Part shown: piece by piece, positions 36,409 to 50,037 of the stretch | How the letters are laid out: the number at the start of each line of letters is the position of its first letter | Numbering within the stretch: the first letter of the stretch is position 1 | Program-made: the position numbers and the translations under genes | From: Ilex aquifolium | Lineage: Eukaryota; Streptophyta; Magnoliopsida; Aquifoliales; Aquifoliaceae | Length of the DNA: 64,000 nucleotides | Reading direction: 5' to 3' | NCBI GenBank assembly: GCA_951799425.1 | Contig: OX637402.1 | Location: forward strand, 1,922,501-1,986,500 | The notes under the pieces: model-generated | Database searches by the model: none | Told to the model about the DNA's origin: nothing | The model's input: only the letters and a program-made list of their open reading frames with translations

Positions 36409-37931
36409 GTCAAAATAATGATTCCATTGAATCCGGAAGGTCGAAAAATATTGGGAGTGGTAATATGGATGTATTGGAAGTTAGGAAGTGTCTCGGAGTT
36501 AAAATACACTTTAGCGAGAATTTGGGTAAAAATGGGTATTGAACACTACTTAGTATTTTGGCCATAACTTTTTATCTTTAAGTCCAATTGATCTGAAATT
36601 TTTACAGTAGATAGTAGACATCTAGGGCTACAAAATTATGTCTCATGAACATTTTCCAATTCGACCTCTAAATGGGTCAAAACTGCATTGGAAGTTGAAA
36701 CAAAAATCTGGCAGTCAACCGTACCGGTACGCCGAACTCCAGTAGCTAAACCGTACCGGTACGCCCGATAAAGCCAGCCCGATCCGACTGCGGGTCTTTC
36801 TCCATTTCCTCCACTATAAATACATTTTTTCACCTCCTTAGCCTTCATTACACCACTCCAAACCCTAGAAAACATAAGAGAGGAAGAGAGAAAGAGAGAA
36901 ACACAAGATCAAGAGAAAACAAGAGATTGAAGGGTTGATTCAAGATCAAAGCCCTAATTTTTCCAAGAACATCAAGGTAGGGGTTTTCTCTCACTCACTT
37001 ACATTGAGTCTAGGGTATTTATATATGTATGTTTTTGCTATCAATGGTATATATATGCTATAGAATCATCATCTCTTAGGCTTTTTGCAAAGATTACATT
37101 GTTAGGGTTTAATACCCATTAAATCTCTTTTCTAGCTTTAAAACCCTAGTTTTTGGGAGAGTGATGTATTTCTTTTTAAATGCTTCTTTATTATGAACTT
37201 CGAAAACCATAGTTGTTTGTGTGGGGTAGAAAAATGATGTTATTGTGATCTCATGTATTTTCCTTGTTGGTTGGGGAATTGTTACATAATATATCTTGGG
37301 GATTTTGGAGAGATGCGTGTAAAATGATATAAATATTGGAACGGTATGCTTGGTTGGGTTTTTTGTGATGCCTTGAGGGTGAGAGGTTCCTTATAAGGAT
37401 GCTCATGCCAAGAGAGGAGAGTATGTGATTTCCCTCAAGAGGTTCCTTATAAGGATGCTTGAGTTTGTGATGCCTTGAGGGTGAGAGGTTCCTTATAAGG
37501 ATGTTCATGCCAAGAGAGGAGAGTATGTGATTTTCCTTAAGAAGTTCCTTATAAGGATGCTTAAGAAACTAAGCCTTGAGGGTGAGAGGTTCCTTATAAG
37601 GATGCTCATGCCAAAAGAGGATAGTATGTAATTTTCCTCAAGAGGTTCCTTATAAGGATGCTTGAGTAACCAAGCCTTGAGGGTGAGAGGTTTCTTATAA
37701 GGATGCTCATGCCAAAAGAGGACAATATTGTAACACCCCGAATTTTCTTTTATATATTTATAGAGATATATATATATATAGTAAATAAAAAGTGTAAATA
37801 TGTAGATATATGTAGTGACATAAGAATAAACCCTAGGAATAAATGCTATGGAGACAATTTGATTGGGAAGTTACGTGTCGAAGATGTTTAAACTTGTAAA
37901 GGGTGATAGACAAGTTTCTAAAAGTTTGTAG
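36409..37931 (+). repeat. Satellite unit 25
   Basis: Length 1523 bp. TATA box at 36815, sub-repeat block 37367-37724, TGTAACACC at 37729. Unit 23 type with (AT)7 instead of (AT)8. Confidence 0.97.
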
Positions 37932-39439
37932 GTTAAAATAATGATTCCATTGAATCCGGAAGGTCGAAAAACATTGGGAGTGGTAATATGGATGTATTGG
38001 AAGTTAGGAAGTGTCTCGGAGTTAAAATACACTTTAACGAGAATTTGGGTAAAAATGGGTATTGAACACTACTTAGTGTTTTGGCCATAACTTTTTATCT
38101 TTAAGTCCAATTGATCTGAAATTTTTACAGTAGAGAGTAGACATCTAGGGCTACAAAAGTATGTCTCATGAACATTTTCCAATTCGACCTCTAAATAAAT
38201 CAAAACTGCATTGGAAGTTGAAACAAAAATCTGGCAGTCAAACCGTACCGGTACGCCGAACTCCAGTAGCTAAACCGTACCGGTACGCCCGATAAAGCCA
38301 GCCCGATCCGACTGCGGGTCTTTCTCCATTTCCTCCACTATAAATACATTTTGTCACCTCCTTAGCCTTCATTACACCACTCCAAACCCTAGAAAACATA
38401 AGAGAGGAAGAGAGAAAGAGAGAAAACAAGAGATTGAAGGGTTGATTCAAGATCAAAGCCCTAATTTTTCCAAGAACATCAAGGTAGAGGTTTTCTCTCA
38501 CTCACTTACATTGAGTCTAGGGTATTTATATATGTATGTTTTTGCTATCAATGGTATATATATGCTATAGAATCATCATCTCTTAGGCTTTTTGCAAAGA
38601 TTACATTGTTAGGGTTTAATACCCATTAAATCTCTTTTCTAGCTTTAAAACCCTAGTTTTTGGGAGAGTGATGTATTTCTTCTTAAATGCTTCTTTATTA
38701 TGAACTTCGAAAACCATAGTTGTTTGTGTGGGGTAGAAAAATGATGTTATTGTGATCTCATGTATTTTCCTTGTTGGTTGGGGAATTGTTACATAATATA
38801 TCTTGGGGATTTTGGAGAGATGCGTGTAAAATGATATAAATATTGGAACGGTATGCTTGGTTGGGTTGTTTGTGATGCCTTGAGGGTGAGAGGTTCCTTA
38901 TAAGGATGCTCATGCCAAGAGAGGAGAGGATGTGATTTCCCTCAAGAGGTTCCTTATAAGGATGCTTGAGTTTGTGATGCCTTGAGGGTGAGAGGTTCCT
39001 TATAAGGATGTTCATGCCAAGAGAGGAGAGTATGTGATTTTCCTTAAGAGGTTCCTTATAAGGATGCTTAAGAAACTAAGCCTTGAGGGTGAGAGGTTCC
39101 TTATAAGGATGCTCATGCCAAAAGAGGATAGTATGTAATTTTCCTCAAGAGGTTCCTTATAAGGATGCTTGAGTAACCAAGCCTTGAGGGTGAGAGGTTC
39201 CTTATAAGGATGCTCATGCCAAAAGAGGACAATATTGTAACACCCCGAATTTTCTTTTATATATTTATAGAGATATATATATATATAGTAAATAAAAAGT
39301 GTAAATATGTAGATATATGTAGTGACATAAGAATAAACCGTAGGAATAAATGCTATGGAGACAATTTGATTGAGAAGTTACGTGTCGAAGATGTTTAAAC
39401 TTGGAAAGGGTGATTAGACAAGTTTCTAAAAGTTTGTAG
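37932..39439 (+). repeat. Satellite unit 26
   Basis: Length 1508 bp, short class, unit 22 type. TATA box at 38339, sub-repeat block 38874-39231, TGTAACACC at 39236. Begins GTTAAAATAATG, a C-to-T change at the unit start marker. Confidence 0.97.
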
Positions 39440-40961
39440 GTCAAAATAATGATTCCATTGAATCCGGAAGGTCGAAAAATATTGGGAGTGGTAATATGGA
39501 TGTATTGGAAGTTAGGAAGTGTCTCGGAGTTAAAATACACTTTAGCGAGAATTTGGGTAAAAATGGGTATTGAACACTACTTAGTGTTTTGGCCATAACT
39601 TTTTATCTTTAAGTCCAATTGATCTGAAATTTTTACAGTAGATAGTAGACATCTAGGGCTACAAAAGTATGTCTCATGAACATTTTCCAATTCGACCTCT
39701 AAATGGGTCAAAACTGCATTGGAAGTTGAAACAAAAATCTGGCAGTCAACCGTACCGGTACGCCGAACTCCAGTAGCTAAACCGTACCGGTACGCCCGAT
39801 AAAGCCAGCCCGATCCGACTGCGGGTCTTTCTCCATTTCCTCCACTATAAATACATTTTTTCACCTCCTTAGCCTTCATTACACCACTCCAAACCCTAGA
39901 AAACATAAGAGAGGAAGAGAGAAAGAGAGAAACACAAGATCAAGAGAAAACAAGAGATTGAAGGGTTGATTCAAGATCAAAGCCCTAATTTTTCCAAGAA
40001 CATCAAGGTAGGGGTTTTCTCTCACTCACTTACATTGAGTCTAGGGTATTTATATATGTATGTTTTTGCTATCAATGGTATATATATGCTATAGAATCAT
40101 CATCTCTTAGGCTTTTTGCAAAGATTACATTGTTAGGGTTTAATACCCATTAAATCTCTTTTCTAACTTTAAAACCCTAGTTTTTGGGAGAGTGATGTAT
40201 TTCTTTTTAAATGCTTCTTTATTATGAACTTCGAAAACCATAGTTGTTTGTGTGGGGTAGAAAAATGATGTTATTGTGATCTCATGTATTTTCCTTGTTG
40301 GTTGGGGAATTGTTACATAATATATCTTGGGGATTTTGGAGAGATGCGTGTAAAATGATATAAATATTGGAACGGTATGCTTGGTTGGGTTTTTTGTGAT
40401 GCCTTGAGGGTGAGAGGTTCCTTATAAGGATGCTCATGCCAAGAGAGGAGAGTATGTGATTTCCCTCAAGAGGTTCCTTATAAGGATGCTTGAGTTTGTG
40501 ATGCCTTGAGGGTGAGAGGTTCCTTATAAGGATGTTCATGCCAAGAGAGGAGAGTATGTGATTTTCCTTAAGAAGTTCCTTATAAGGATGCTTAAGAAAC
40601 TAAGCCTTGAGGGTGAGAGGTTCCTTATAAGGATGCTCATGCCAAAAGAGGATAGTATGTAATTTTCCTCAAGAGGTTCCTTATAAGGATGCTTGAGTAA
40701 CCAAGCCTTGAGGGTGAGAGGTTTCTTATAAGGATGCTCATGCCTAAAGAGGACAATATTGTAACACCCCGAATTTTCTTTTATATATTTATAGAGATAT
40801 ATATATATAGTAAATAAAAAGTGTAAATATGTAGATATATGTAGTGACATAAGAATAAACCCTAGGAATAAATGCTATGGAGACAATTTGATTGGGAAGT
40901 TACGTGTCGAAGATGTTTAAACTTGTAAAGGGTGATTAGACAAGTTTCTAAAAGTTTGTAG
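39440..40961 (+). repeat. Satellite unit 27
   Basis: Length 1522 bp, long class. TATA box at 39846, sub-repeat block 40398-40755, TGTAACACC at 40760. Variants TCTAACTTT and GCCTAAAGAGG are shared with units 31, 34 and 37. Confidence 0.97.
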
Positions 40962-42469
40962 GTCAAAATAATGATTCCATTGAATCCGGAAGGTCGAAAA
41001 ACATTGGGAGTGGTAATATGGATGTATTGGAAGTTAGGAAGTGTCTCGGAGTTAAAATACACTTTAGCGAGAATTTGGGTAAATATGGGTATTGAACACT
41101 ACTTAGTGTTTTGGCCATAACTTTTTATCTTTAAGTCCAATTGATCTGAAATTTTTACAGTAGATAGTAGACATCTAGGGCTACAAAAGTATGTCTCATG
41201 AACATTTTCCAATTCGACCTCTAAATGAGTCAAAACTGCATTGGAAGTTGAAACAAAAATCTGGCAGTCAAACCGTACCGGTACGCCGAACTCCAGTAGC
41301 TAAACCGTACCGGTACGCCCGATAAAGCCAGCCCGATCCGACTGCGGGTCTTTCTCCATTTCCTCCACTATAAATACATTTTTTCACCTCCTTAGCCTTC
41401 ATTACACCACTCCAAACCCTAGAAAACATAAGAGAGGAAGAGAGAAAGAGAGAAACACAAGAGATTGAAGGGTTGATTCAAGATCAAAGCCCTAATTTTT
41501 CCAAGAACATCAAGGTAGGGGTTTTCTCTCACTCACTTACATTGAGTCTAGGGTATTTATATATGTATGTTTTTGCTATCAATGGTATATATATGCTATA
41601 GAATCATCATCTCTTAGGCTTTTTGCAAAGATTACATTGTTAGGGTTTAATACCCATTAAATCTCTTTTCTAGCTTTAAAACCCTAGTTTTTGGGAGAGT
41701 GATGTATTTCTTTTTAAATGCTTCTTTATTATGAACTTCGAAAACCATAGTTGTTTGTGTGGGGTAGAAAAATGATGTTATTGTGATCTCATGTATTTTC
41801 CTTGTTGGTTGGGGAATTGTTACATAATATATCTTGGGGATTTTGGAGAGATGCGTGTAAAATGATATAAATATTGGAACGGTATGCTTGGTTGGGTTTT
41901 TTGTGATGCCTTGAGGGTGAGAGGTTCCTTATAAGGATGCTCATGCCAAGAGAGGAGAGTATGTGATTTCCCTCAAGAGGTTCCTTATAAGGATGCTTGA
42001 GTTTGTGATGCCTTGAGGGTGAGAGGTTCCTTATAAGGATGTTCATGCCAAGAGAGGAGAGTATGTGATTTTCCTTAAGAAGTTCCTTATAAGGGTGCTT
42101 AAGAAACTAAGCCTTGAGGGTGAGAGGTTCCTTATAAGGATGCTCATGCCAAAAGAGGATAGTATGTAATTTTCCTCAAGAGGTTCCTTATAAGGATGCT
42201 TGAGTAACCAAGCCTTGAGGGTGAGAGGTTCCTTATAAGGATGCTCATGCCAAAAGAGGACAATATTGTAACACCCCGAATTTTCTTTTATATATTTATA
42301 GAGATATATATATATATAGTAAATAAAAAGTGTAAATATGTAGATATATGTAGTGACATAAGAATAAACCGTAGGAATAAATGCTATGGAGACAATTTGA
42401 TTGGGAAGTTACGTGTCGAAGATGTTTAAACTTGTAAAGGGTGATAGACAAGTTTCTAAAAGTTTGTAG
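40962..42469 (+). repeat. Satellite unit 28 (second short class)
   Basis: Length 1508 bp. TATA box at 41369, sub-repeat block 41905-42262, TGTAACACC at 42267. The leader lacks 16 bp at a different place from unit 17. Carries GTAAATATGGG, AAATGAGTC and AAGGGTGCTT; matches unit 32. Confidence 0.97.
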
Positions 42470-43991
42470 GTCAAAATAATGATTCCATTGAATCCGGAAG
42501 GTCGAAAAACATTGGGAGTGGTAATATGGATGTATTGGAAGTTAGGAAGTGTCTCGGAGTTAAAATACACTTTAACGAGAATTTGGGTAAAAATGGGTAT
42601 TGAACACTACTTAGTGTTTTGGCCATAACTTTTTATCTTTAAGTCCAATTGATCTGAAATTTTTACAGTAGAGAGTAGACATCTAGGGCTACAAAAGTAT
42701 GTCTCATGAACATTTTCCAATTCGACCTCTAAATAAATCAAAACTGCATTGGAAGTTGAAACAAAAATCTGGCAGTCAAACCGTACCGGTACGCCGAACT
42801 CCAGTAGCTAAACCGTACCGGTACGCCCGATAAAGCCAGCCCGATCCGACTGCGGGTCTTTCTCCATTTCCTCCACTATAAATACATTTTTTCACCTCCT
42901 TAGCCTTCATTACACCACTCCAAACCCTAGAAAACATAAGAGAGGAAGAGAGAAAGAGAGACACAAGATCAAGAGAAAACAAGAGATTGAAGGGTTGATT
43001 CAAGATCAAAGCCCTAATTTTTCCAAGAACATCAAGGTAGGGGTTTTCTCTCACTCACTTACATTGAGTCTAGGGTATTTATATATGTATGTTTTTGCTA
43101 TCAATGGTATATATATGCTATAGAATCATCATCTCTTAGGCTTTTTGCAAAGATTACATTGTTAGGGTTTAATACCCATTAAATCTCTTTTCTAGCTTTA
43201 AAACCCTAGTTTTTGGGAGAGTGATGTATTTCTTTTTAAATGCTTCTTTATTATGAACTTCGAAAACCATAGTTGTTTGTGTGGGGTAGAAAAATGATGT
43301 TATTGTGATCTCATGTATTTTCCTTGTTGGTTGGGGAATTGTTACATAATATATCTTGGGGATTTTGGAGAGATGCGTGTAAAATGATATAAATATTGGA
43401 ACGGTATGCTTGGTTGGGTTTTTTGTGATGCCTTGAGGGTGAGAGGTTCCTTATAAGGATGCTCATGCCAAGAGAGGAGAGTATGTGATTTCCCTCAAGA
43501 GGTTCCTTATAAGGATGCTTGAGTTTGTGATGCCTTGAGGGTGAGAGGTTCCTTATAAGGATGTTCATGCCAAGAGAGGAGAGTATGTGATTTTCCTTAA
43601 GAAGTTCCTTATAAGGATGCTTAAGAAACTAAGCCTTGAGGGTGAGAGGTTCCTTATAAGGATGCTCATGCCAAAAGAGGATAGTATGTAATTTTCCTCA
43701 AGAGGTTCCTTATAAGGATGCTTGAGTAACCAAGCCTTGAGGGTGAGAGGTTTCTTATAAGGATGCTCATGCCAAAAGAGGACAATATTGTAACACCCCG
43801 AATTTTCTTTTATATATTTATAGAGATATATATATATATAGTAAATAAAAAGTGTAAATATGTAGATATATGTAGTGACATAAGAATAAACCCTAGGAAT
43901 AAATGCTATGGAGACAATTTGATTGGGAAGTTACGTGTCGAAGATGTTTAAACTTGTAAAGGGTGATAGACAAGTTTCTAAAAGTTTGTAG
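42470..43991 (+). repeat. Satellite unit 29 (chimeric)
   Basis: Length 1522 bp. TATA box at 42877, sub-repeat block 43427-43784, TGTAACACC at 43789. Head is unit 22 type (TTTAACGAG, CTAAATAAATC). Leader and tail are long class (TTTTTTCACC, GGGTTTTTTG, AAACCCTAGG). The leader has lost 2 nt (GAGAGACACAAG). Confidence 0.97.
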
Positions 43992-45499
43992 GTCAAAATA
44001 ATGATTCCATTGAATCCGGAAGGTCGAAAAACATTGGGAGTGGTAATATGGATGTATTGGAAGTTAGGAAGTGTCTCGGAGTTAAAATACACTTTAACGA
44101 GAATTTGGGTAAAAATGGGTATTGAACACTACTTAGTGTTTTGGCCATAACTTTTTATCTTTAAGTCCAATTGATCTGAAATTTTTACAGTAGAGAGTAG
44201 ACATCTAGGGCTACAAAAGTATGTCTCATGAACATTTTCCAATTCGACCTCTAAATAAATCAAAACTGCATTGGAAGTTGAAACAAAAATCTGGCAGTCA
44301 AACCGTACCGGTACGCCGAACTCCAGTAGCTAAACCGTACCGGTACGCCCGATAAAGCCAGCCCGATCCGACTGCGGGTCTTTCTCCATTTCCTCCACTA
44401 TAAATACATTTTGTCACCTCCTTAGCCTTCATTACACCACTCCAAACCCTAGAAAACATAAGAGAGGAAGAGAGAAAGAGAGAAAACAAGAGATTGAAGG
44501 GTTGATTCAAGATCAAAGCCCTAATTTTTCCAAGAACATCAAGGTAGAGGTTTTCTCTCACTCACTTACATTGAGTCTAGGGTATTTATATATGTATGTT
44601 TTTGCTATCAATGGTATATATATGCTATAGAATCATCATCTCTTAGGCTTTTTGCAAAGATTACATTGTTAGGGTTTAATACCCATTAAATCTCTTTTCT
44701 AGCTTTAAAACCCTAGTTTTTGGGAGAGTGATGTATTTCTTCTTAAATGCTTCTTTATTATGAACTTCGAAAACCATAGTTGTTTGTGTGGGGTAGAAAA
44801 ATGATGTTATTGTGATCTCATGTATTTTCCTTGTTGGTTGGGGAATTGTTACATAATATATCTTGGGGATTTTGGAGAGATGCGTGTAAAATGATATAAA
44901 TATTGGAACGGTATGCTTGGTTGGGTTGTTTGTGATGCCTTGAGGGTGAGAGGTTCCTTATAAGGATGCTCATGCCAAGAGAGGAGAGGATGTGATTTCC
45001 CTCAAGAGGTTCCTTATAAGGATGCTTGAGTTTGTGATGCCTTGAGGGTGAGAGGTTCCTTATAAGGATGTTCATGCCAAGAGAGGAGAGTATGTGATTT
45101 TCCTTAAGAGGTTCCTTATAAGGATGCTTAAGAAACTAAGCCTTGAGGGTGAGAGGTTCCTTATAAGGATGCTCATGCCAAAAGAGGATAGTATGTAATT
45201 TTCCTCAAGAGGTTCCTTATAAGGATGCTTGAGTAACCAAGCCTTGAGGGTGAGAGGTTCCTTATAAGGATGCTCATGCCAAAAGAGGACAATATTGTAA
45301 CACCCCGAATTTTCTTTTATATATTTATAGAGATATATATATATATAGTAAATAAAAAGTGTAAATATGTAGATATATGTAGTGACATAAGAATAAATCG
45401 TAGGAATAAATGCTATGGAGACAATTTGATTGAGAAGTTACGTGTCGAAGATGTTTAAACTTGGAAAGGGTGATTAGACAAGTTTCTAAAAGTTTGTAG
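43992..45499 (+). repeat. Satellite unit 30
   Basis: Length 1508 bp, short class, unit 22 type. TATA box at 44399, sub-repeat block 44934-45291, TGTAACACC at 45296. Private AAATCGTAGG is shared with unit 33. Confidence 0.97.
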
Positions 45500-47021
45500 G
45501 TCAAAATAATGATTCCATTGAATCCGGAAGGTCGAAAAATATTGGGAGTGGTAATATGGATGTATTGGAAGTTAGGAAGTGTCTCGGAGTTAAAATACAC
45601 TTTAGCGAGAATTTGGGTAAAAATGGGTATTGAACACTACTTAGTGTTTTGGCCATAACTTTTTATCTTTAAGTCCAATTGATCTGAAATTTTTACAGTA
45701 GATAGTAGACATCTAGGGCTACAAAAGTATGTCTCATGAACATTTTCCAATTCGACCTCTAAATGGGTCAAAACTGCATTGGAAGTTGAAACAAAAATCT
45801 GGCAGTCAACCGTACCGGTACGCCGAACTCCAGTAGCTAAACCGTACCGGTACGCCCGATAAAGCCAGCCCGATCCGACTGCGGGTCTTTCTCCATTTCC
45901 TCCACTATAAATACATTTTTTCACCTCCTTAGCCTTCATTACACCACTCCAAACCCTAGAAAACATAAGAGAGGAAGAGAGAAAGAGAGAAACACAAGAT
46001 CAAGAGAAAACAAGAGATTGAAGGGTTGATTCAAGATCAAAGCCCTAATTTTTCCAAGAACATCAAGGTAGGGGTTTTCTCTCACTCACTTACATTGAGT
46101 CTAGGGTATTTATATATGTATGTTTTTGCTATCAATGGTATATATATGCTATAGAATCATCATCTCTTAGGCTTTTTGCAAAGATTACATTGTTAGGGTT
46201 TAATACCCATTAAATCTCTTTTCTAACTTTAAAACCCTAGTTTTTGGGAGAGTGATGTATTTCTTTTTAAATGCTTCTTTATTATGAACTTCGAAAACCA
46301 TAGTTGTTTGTGTGGGGTAGAAAAATGATGTTATTGTGATCTCATGTATTTTCCTTGTTGGTTGGGGAATTGTTACATAATATATCTTGGGGATTTTGGA
46401 GAGATGCGTGTAAAATGATATAAATATTGGAACGGTATGCTTGGTTGGGTTTTTTGTGATGCCTTGAGGGTGAGAGGTTCCTTATAAGGATGCTCATGCC
46501 AAGAGAGGAGAGTATGTGATTTCCCTCAAGAGGTTCCTTATAAGGATGCTTGAGTTTGTGATGCCTTGAGGGTGAGAGGTTCCTTATAAGGATGTTCATG
46601 CCAAGAGAGGAGAGTATGTGATTTTCCTTAAGAAGTTCCTTATAAGGATGCTTAAGAAACTAAGCCTTGAGGGTGAGAGGTTCCTTATAAGGATGCTCAT
46701 GCCAAAAGAGGATAGTATGTAATTTTCCTCAAGAGGTTCCTTATAAGGATGCTTGAGTAACCAAGCCTTGAGGGTGAGAGGTTTCTTATAAGGATGCTCA
46801 TGCCTAAAGAGGACAATATTGTAACACCCCGAATTTTCTTTTATATATTTATAGAGATATATATATATAGTAAATAAAAAGTGTAAATATGTAGATATAT
46901 GTAGTGACATAAGAATAAACCCTAGGAATAAATGCTATGGAGACAATTTGATTGGGAAGTTACGTGTCGAAGATGTTTAAACTTGTAAAGGGTGATTAGA
47001 CAAGTTTCTAAAAGTTTGTAG
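45500..47021 (+). repeat. Satellite unit 31
   Basis: Length 1522 bp, unit 27 type, 6060 bp after unit 27. TATA box at 45906, sub-repeat block 46458-46815, TGTAACACC at 46820. First member of the first 4538-bp trimer. Confidence 0.97.
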
Positions 47022-48529
47022 GTCAAAATAATGATTCCATTGAATCCGGAAGGTCGAAAAACATTGGGAGTGGTAATATGGATGTATTGGAAGTTAGGAA
47101 GTGTCTCGGAGTTAAAATACACTTTAGCGAGAATTTGGGTAAATATGGGTATTGAACACTACTTAGTGTTTTGGCCATAACTTTTTATCTTTAAGTCCAA
47201 TTGATCTGAAATTTTTACAGTAGATAGTAGACATCTAGGGCTACAAAAGTATGTCTCATGAACATTTTCCAATTCGACCTCTAAATGAGTCAAAACTGCA
47301 TTGGAAGTTGAAACAAAAATCTGGCAGTCAAACCGTACCGGTACGCCGAACTCCAGTAGCTAAACCGTACCGGTACGCCCGATAAAGCCAGCCCGATCCG
47401 ACTGCGGGTCTTTCTCCATTTCCTCCACTATAAATACATTTTTTCACCTCCTTAGCCTTCATTACACCACTCCAAACCCTAGAAAACATAAGAGAGGAAG
47501 AGAGAAAGAGAGAAACACAAGAGATTGAAGGGTTGATTCAAGATCAAAGCCCTAATTTTTCCAAGAACATCAAGGTAGGGGTTTTCTCTCACTCACTTAC
47601 ATTGAGTCTAGGGTATTTATATATGTATGTTTTTGCTATCAATGGTATATATATGCTATAGAATCATCATCTCTTAGGCTTTTTGCAAAGATTACATTGT
47701 TAGGGTTTAATACCCATTAAATCTCTTTTCTAGCTTTAAAACCCTAGTTTTTGGGAGAGTGATGTATTTCTTTTTAAATGCTTCTTTATTATGAACTTCG
47801 AAAACCATAGTTGTTTGTGTGGGGTAGAAAAATGATGTTATTGTGATCTCATGTATTTTCCTTGTTGGTTGGGGAATTGTTACATAATATATCTTGGGGA
47901 TTTTGGAGAGATGCGTGTAAAATGATATAAATATTGGAACGGTATGCTTGGTTGGGTTTTTTGTGATGCCTTGAGGGTGAGAGGTTCCTTATAAGGATGC
48001 TCATGCCAAGAGAGGAGAGTATGTGATTTCCCTCAAGAGGTTCCTTATAAGGATGCTTGAGTTTGTGATGCCTTGAGGGTGAGAGGTTCCTTATAAGGAT
48101 GTTCATGCCAAGAGAGGAGAGTATGTGATTTTCCTTAAGAAGTTCCTTATAAGGGTGCTTAAGAAACTAAGCCTTGAGGGTGAGAGGTTCCTTATAAGGA
48201 TGCTCATGCCAAAAGAGGATAGTATGTAATTTTCCTCAAGAGGTTCCTTATAAGGATGCTTGAGTAACCAAGCCTTGAGGGTGAGAGGTTCCTTATAAGG
48301 ATGCTCATGCCAAAAGAGGACAATATTGTAACACCCCGAATTTTCTTTTATATATTTATAGAGATATATATATATATAGTAAATAAAAAGTGTAAATATG
48401 TAGATATATGTAGTGACATAAGAATAAACCGTAGGAATAAATGCTATGGAGACAATTTGATTGGGAAGTTACGTGTCGAAGATGTTTAAACTTGTAAAGG
48501 GTGATAGACAAGTTTCTAAAAGTTTGTAG
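47022..48529 (+). repeat. Satellite unit 32
   Basis: Length 1508 bp, second short class, unit 28 type (16-bp leader loss, AAATGAGTC). TATA box at 47429, sub-repeat block 47965-48322, TGTAACACC at 48327. Confidence 0.97.
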
Positions 48530-50037
48530 GTCAAAATAATGATTCCATTGAATCCGGAAGGTCGAAAAACATTGGGAGTGGTAATATGGATGTATTGGAA
48601 GTTAGGAAGTGTCTCGGAGTTAAAATACACTTTAACGAGAATTTGGGTAAAAATGGGTATTGAACACTACTTAGTGTTTTGGCCATAACTTTTTATCTTT
48701 AAGTCCAATTGATCTGAAATTTTTACAGTAGAGAGTAGACATCTAGGGCTACAAAAGTATGTCTCATGAACATTTTCCAATTCGACCTCTAAATAAATCA
48801 AAACTGCATTGGAAGTTGAAACAAAAATCTGGCAGTCAAACCGTACCGGTACGCCGAACTCCAGTAGCTAAACCGTACCGGTACGCCCGATAAAGCCAGC
48901 CCGATCCGACTGCGGGTCTTTCTCCATTTCCTCCACTATAAATACATTTTGTCACCTCCTTAGCCTTCATTACACCACTCCAAACCCTAGAAAACATAAG
49001 AGAGGAAGAGAGGAAGAGAGAAAACAAGAGATTGAAGGGTTGATTCAAGATCAAAGCCCTAATTTTTCCAAGAACATCAAGGTAGAGGTTTTCTCTCACT
49101 CACTTACATTGAGTCTAGGGTATTTATATATGTATGTTTTTGCTATCAATGGTATATATATGCTATAGAATCATCATCTCTTAGGCTTTTTGCAAAGATT
49201 ACATTGTTAGGGTTTAATACCCATTAAATCTCTTTTCTAGCTTTAAAACCCTAGTTTTTGGGAGAGTGATGTATTTCTTCTTAAATGCTTCTTTATTATG
49301 AACTTCGAAAACCATAGTTGTTTGTGTGGGGTAGAAAAATGATGTTATTGTGATCTCATGTATTTTCCTTGTTGGTTGGGGAATTGTTACATAATATATC
49401 TTGGGGATTTTGGAGAGATGCGTGTAAAATGATATAAATATTGGAACGGTATGCTTGGTTGGGTTGTTTGTGATGCCTTGAGGGTGAGAGGTTCCTTATA
49501 AGGATGCTCATGCCAAGAGAGGAGAGGATGTGATTTCCCTCAAGAGGTTCCTTATAAGGATGCTTGAGTTTGTGATGCCTTGAGGGTGAGAGGTTCCTTA
49601 TAAGGATGTTCATGCCAAGAGAGGAGAGTATGTGATTTTCCTTAAGAGGTTCCTTATAAGGATGCTTAAGAAACTAAGCCTTGAGGGTGAGAGGTTCCTT
49701 ATAAGGATGCTCATGCCAAAAGAGGATAGTATGTAATTTTCCTCAAGAGGTTCCTTATAAGGATGCTTGAGTAACCAAGCCTTGAGGGTGAGAGGTTCCT
49801 TATAAGGATGCTCATGCCAAAAGAGGACAATATTGTAACACCCCGAATTTTCTTTTATATATTTATAGAGATATATATATATATAGTAAATAAAAAGTGT
49901 AAATATGTAGATATATGTAGTGACATAAGAATAAATCGTAGGAATAAATGCTATGGAGACAATTTGATTGAGAAGTTACGTGTCGAAGATGTTTAAACTT
50001 GGAAAGGGTGATTAGACAAGTTTCTAAAAGTTTGTAG
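48530..50037 (+). repeat. Satellite unit 33
   Basis: Length 1508 bp, short class, unit 22 type. TATA box at 48937, sub-repeat block 49472-49829, TGTAACACC at 49834. The leader reads GAGAGGAAGAGAGGAAGAG, a local A-to-G change. Confidence 0.97.

Larger units (their letters stand above)
31868..45499 (+). repeat. Short/long dimer region, about 3030-3033 bp period
   Basis: Short (1508) and long (1522-1525) units alternate from unit 22 to unit 30. The pairs 22-23 and 24-25 share TAGTATTTTGG and AAAATTATG; short members share CTAAATAAATC and GAGAGGATGTG. Units 28-29 are a variant pair with a different leader deletion and a chimeric long unit. Confidence 0.8.
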
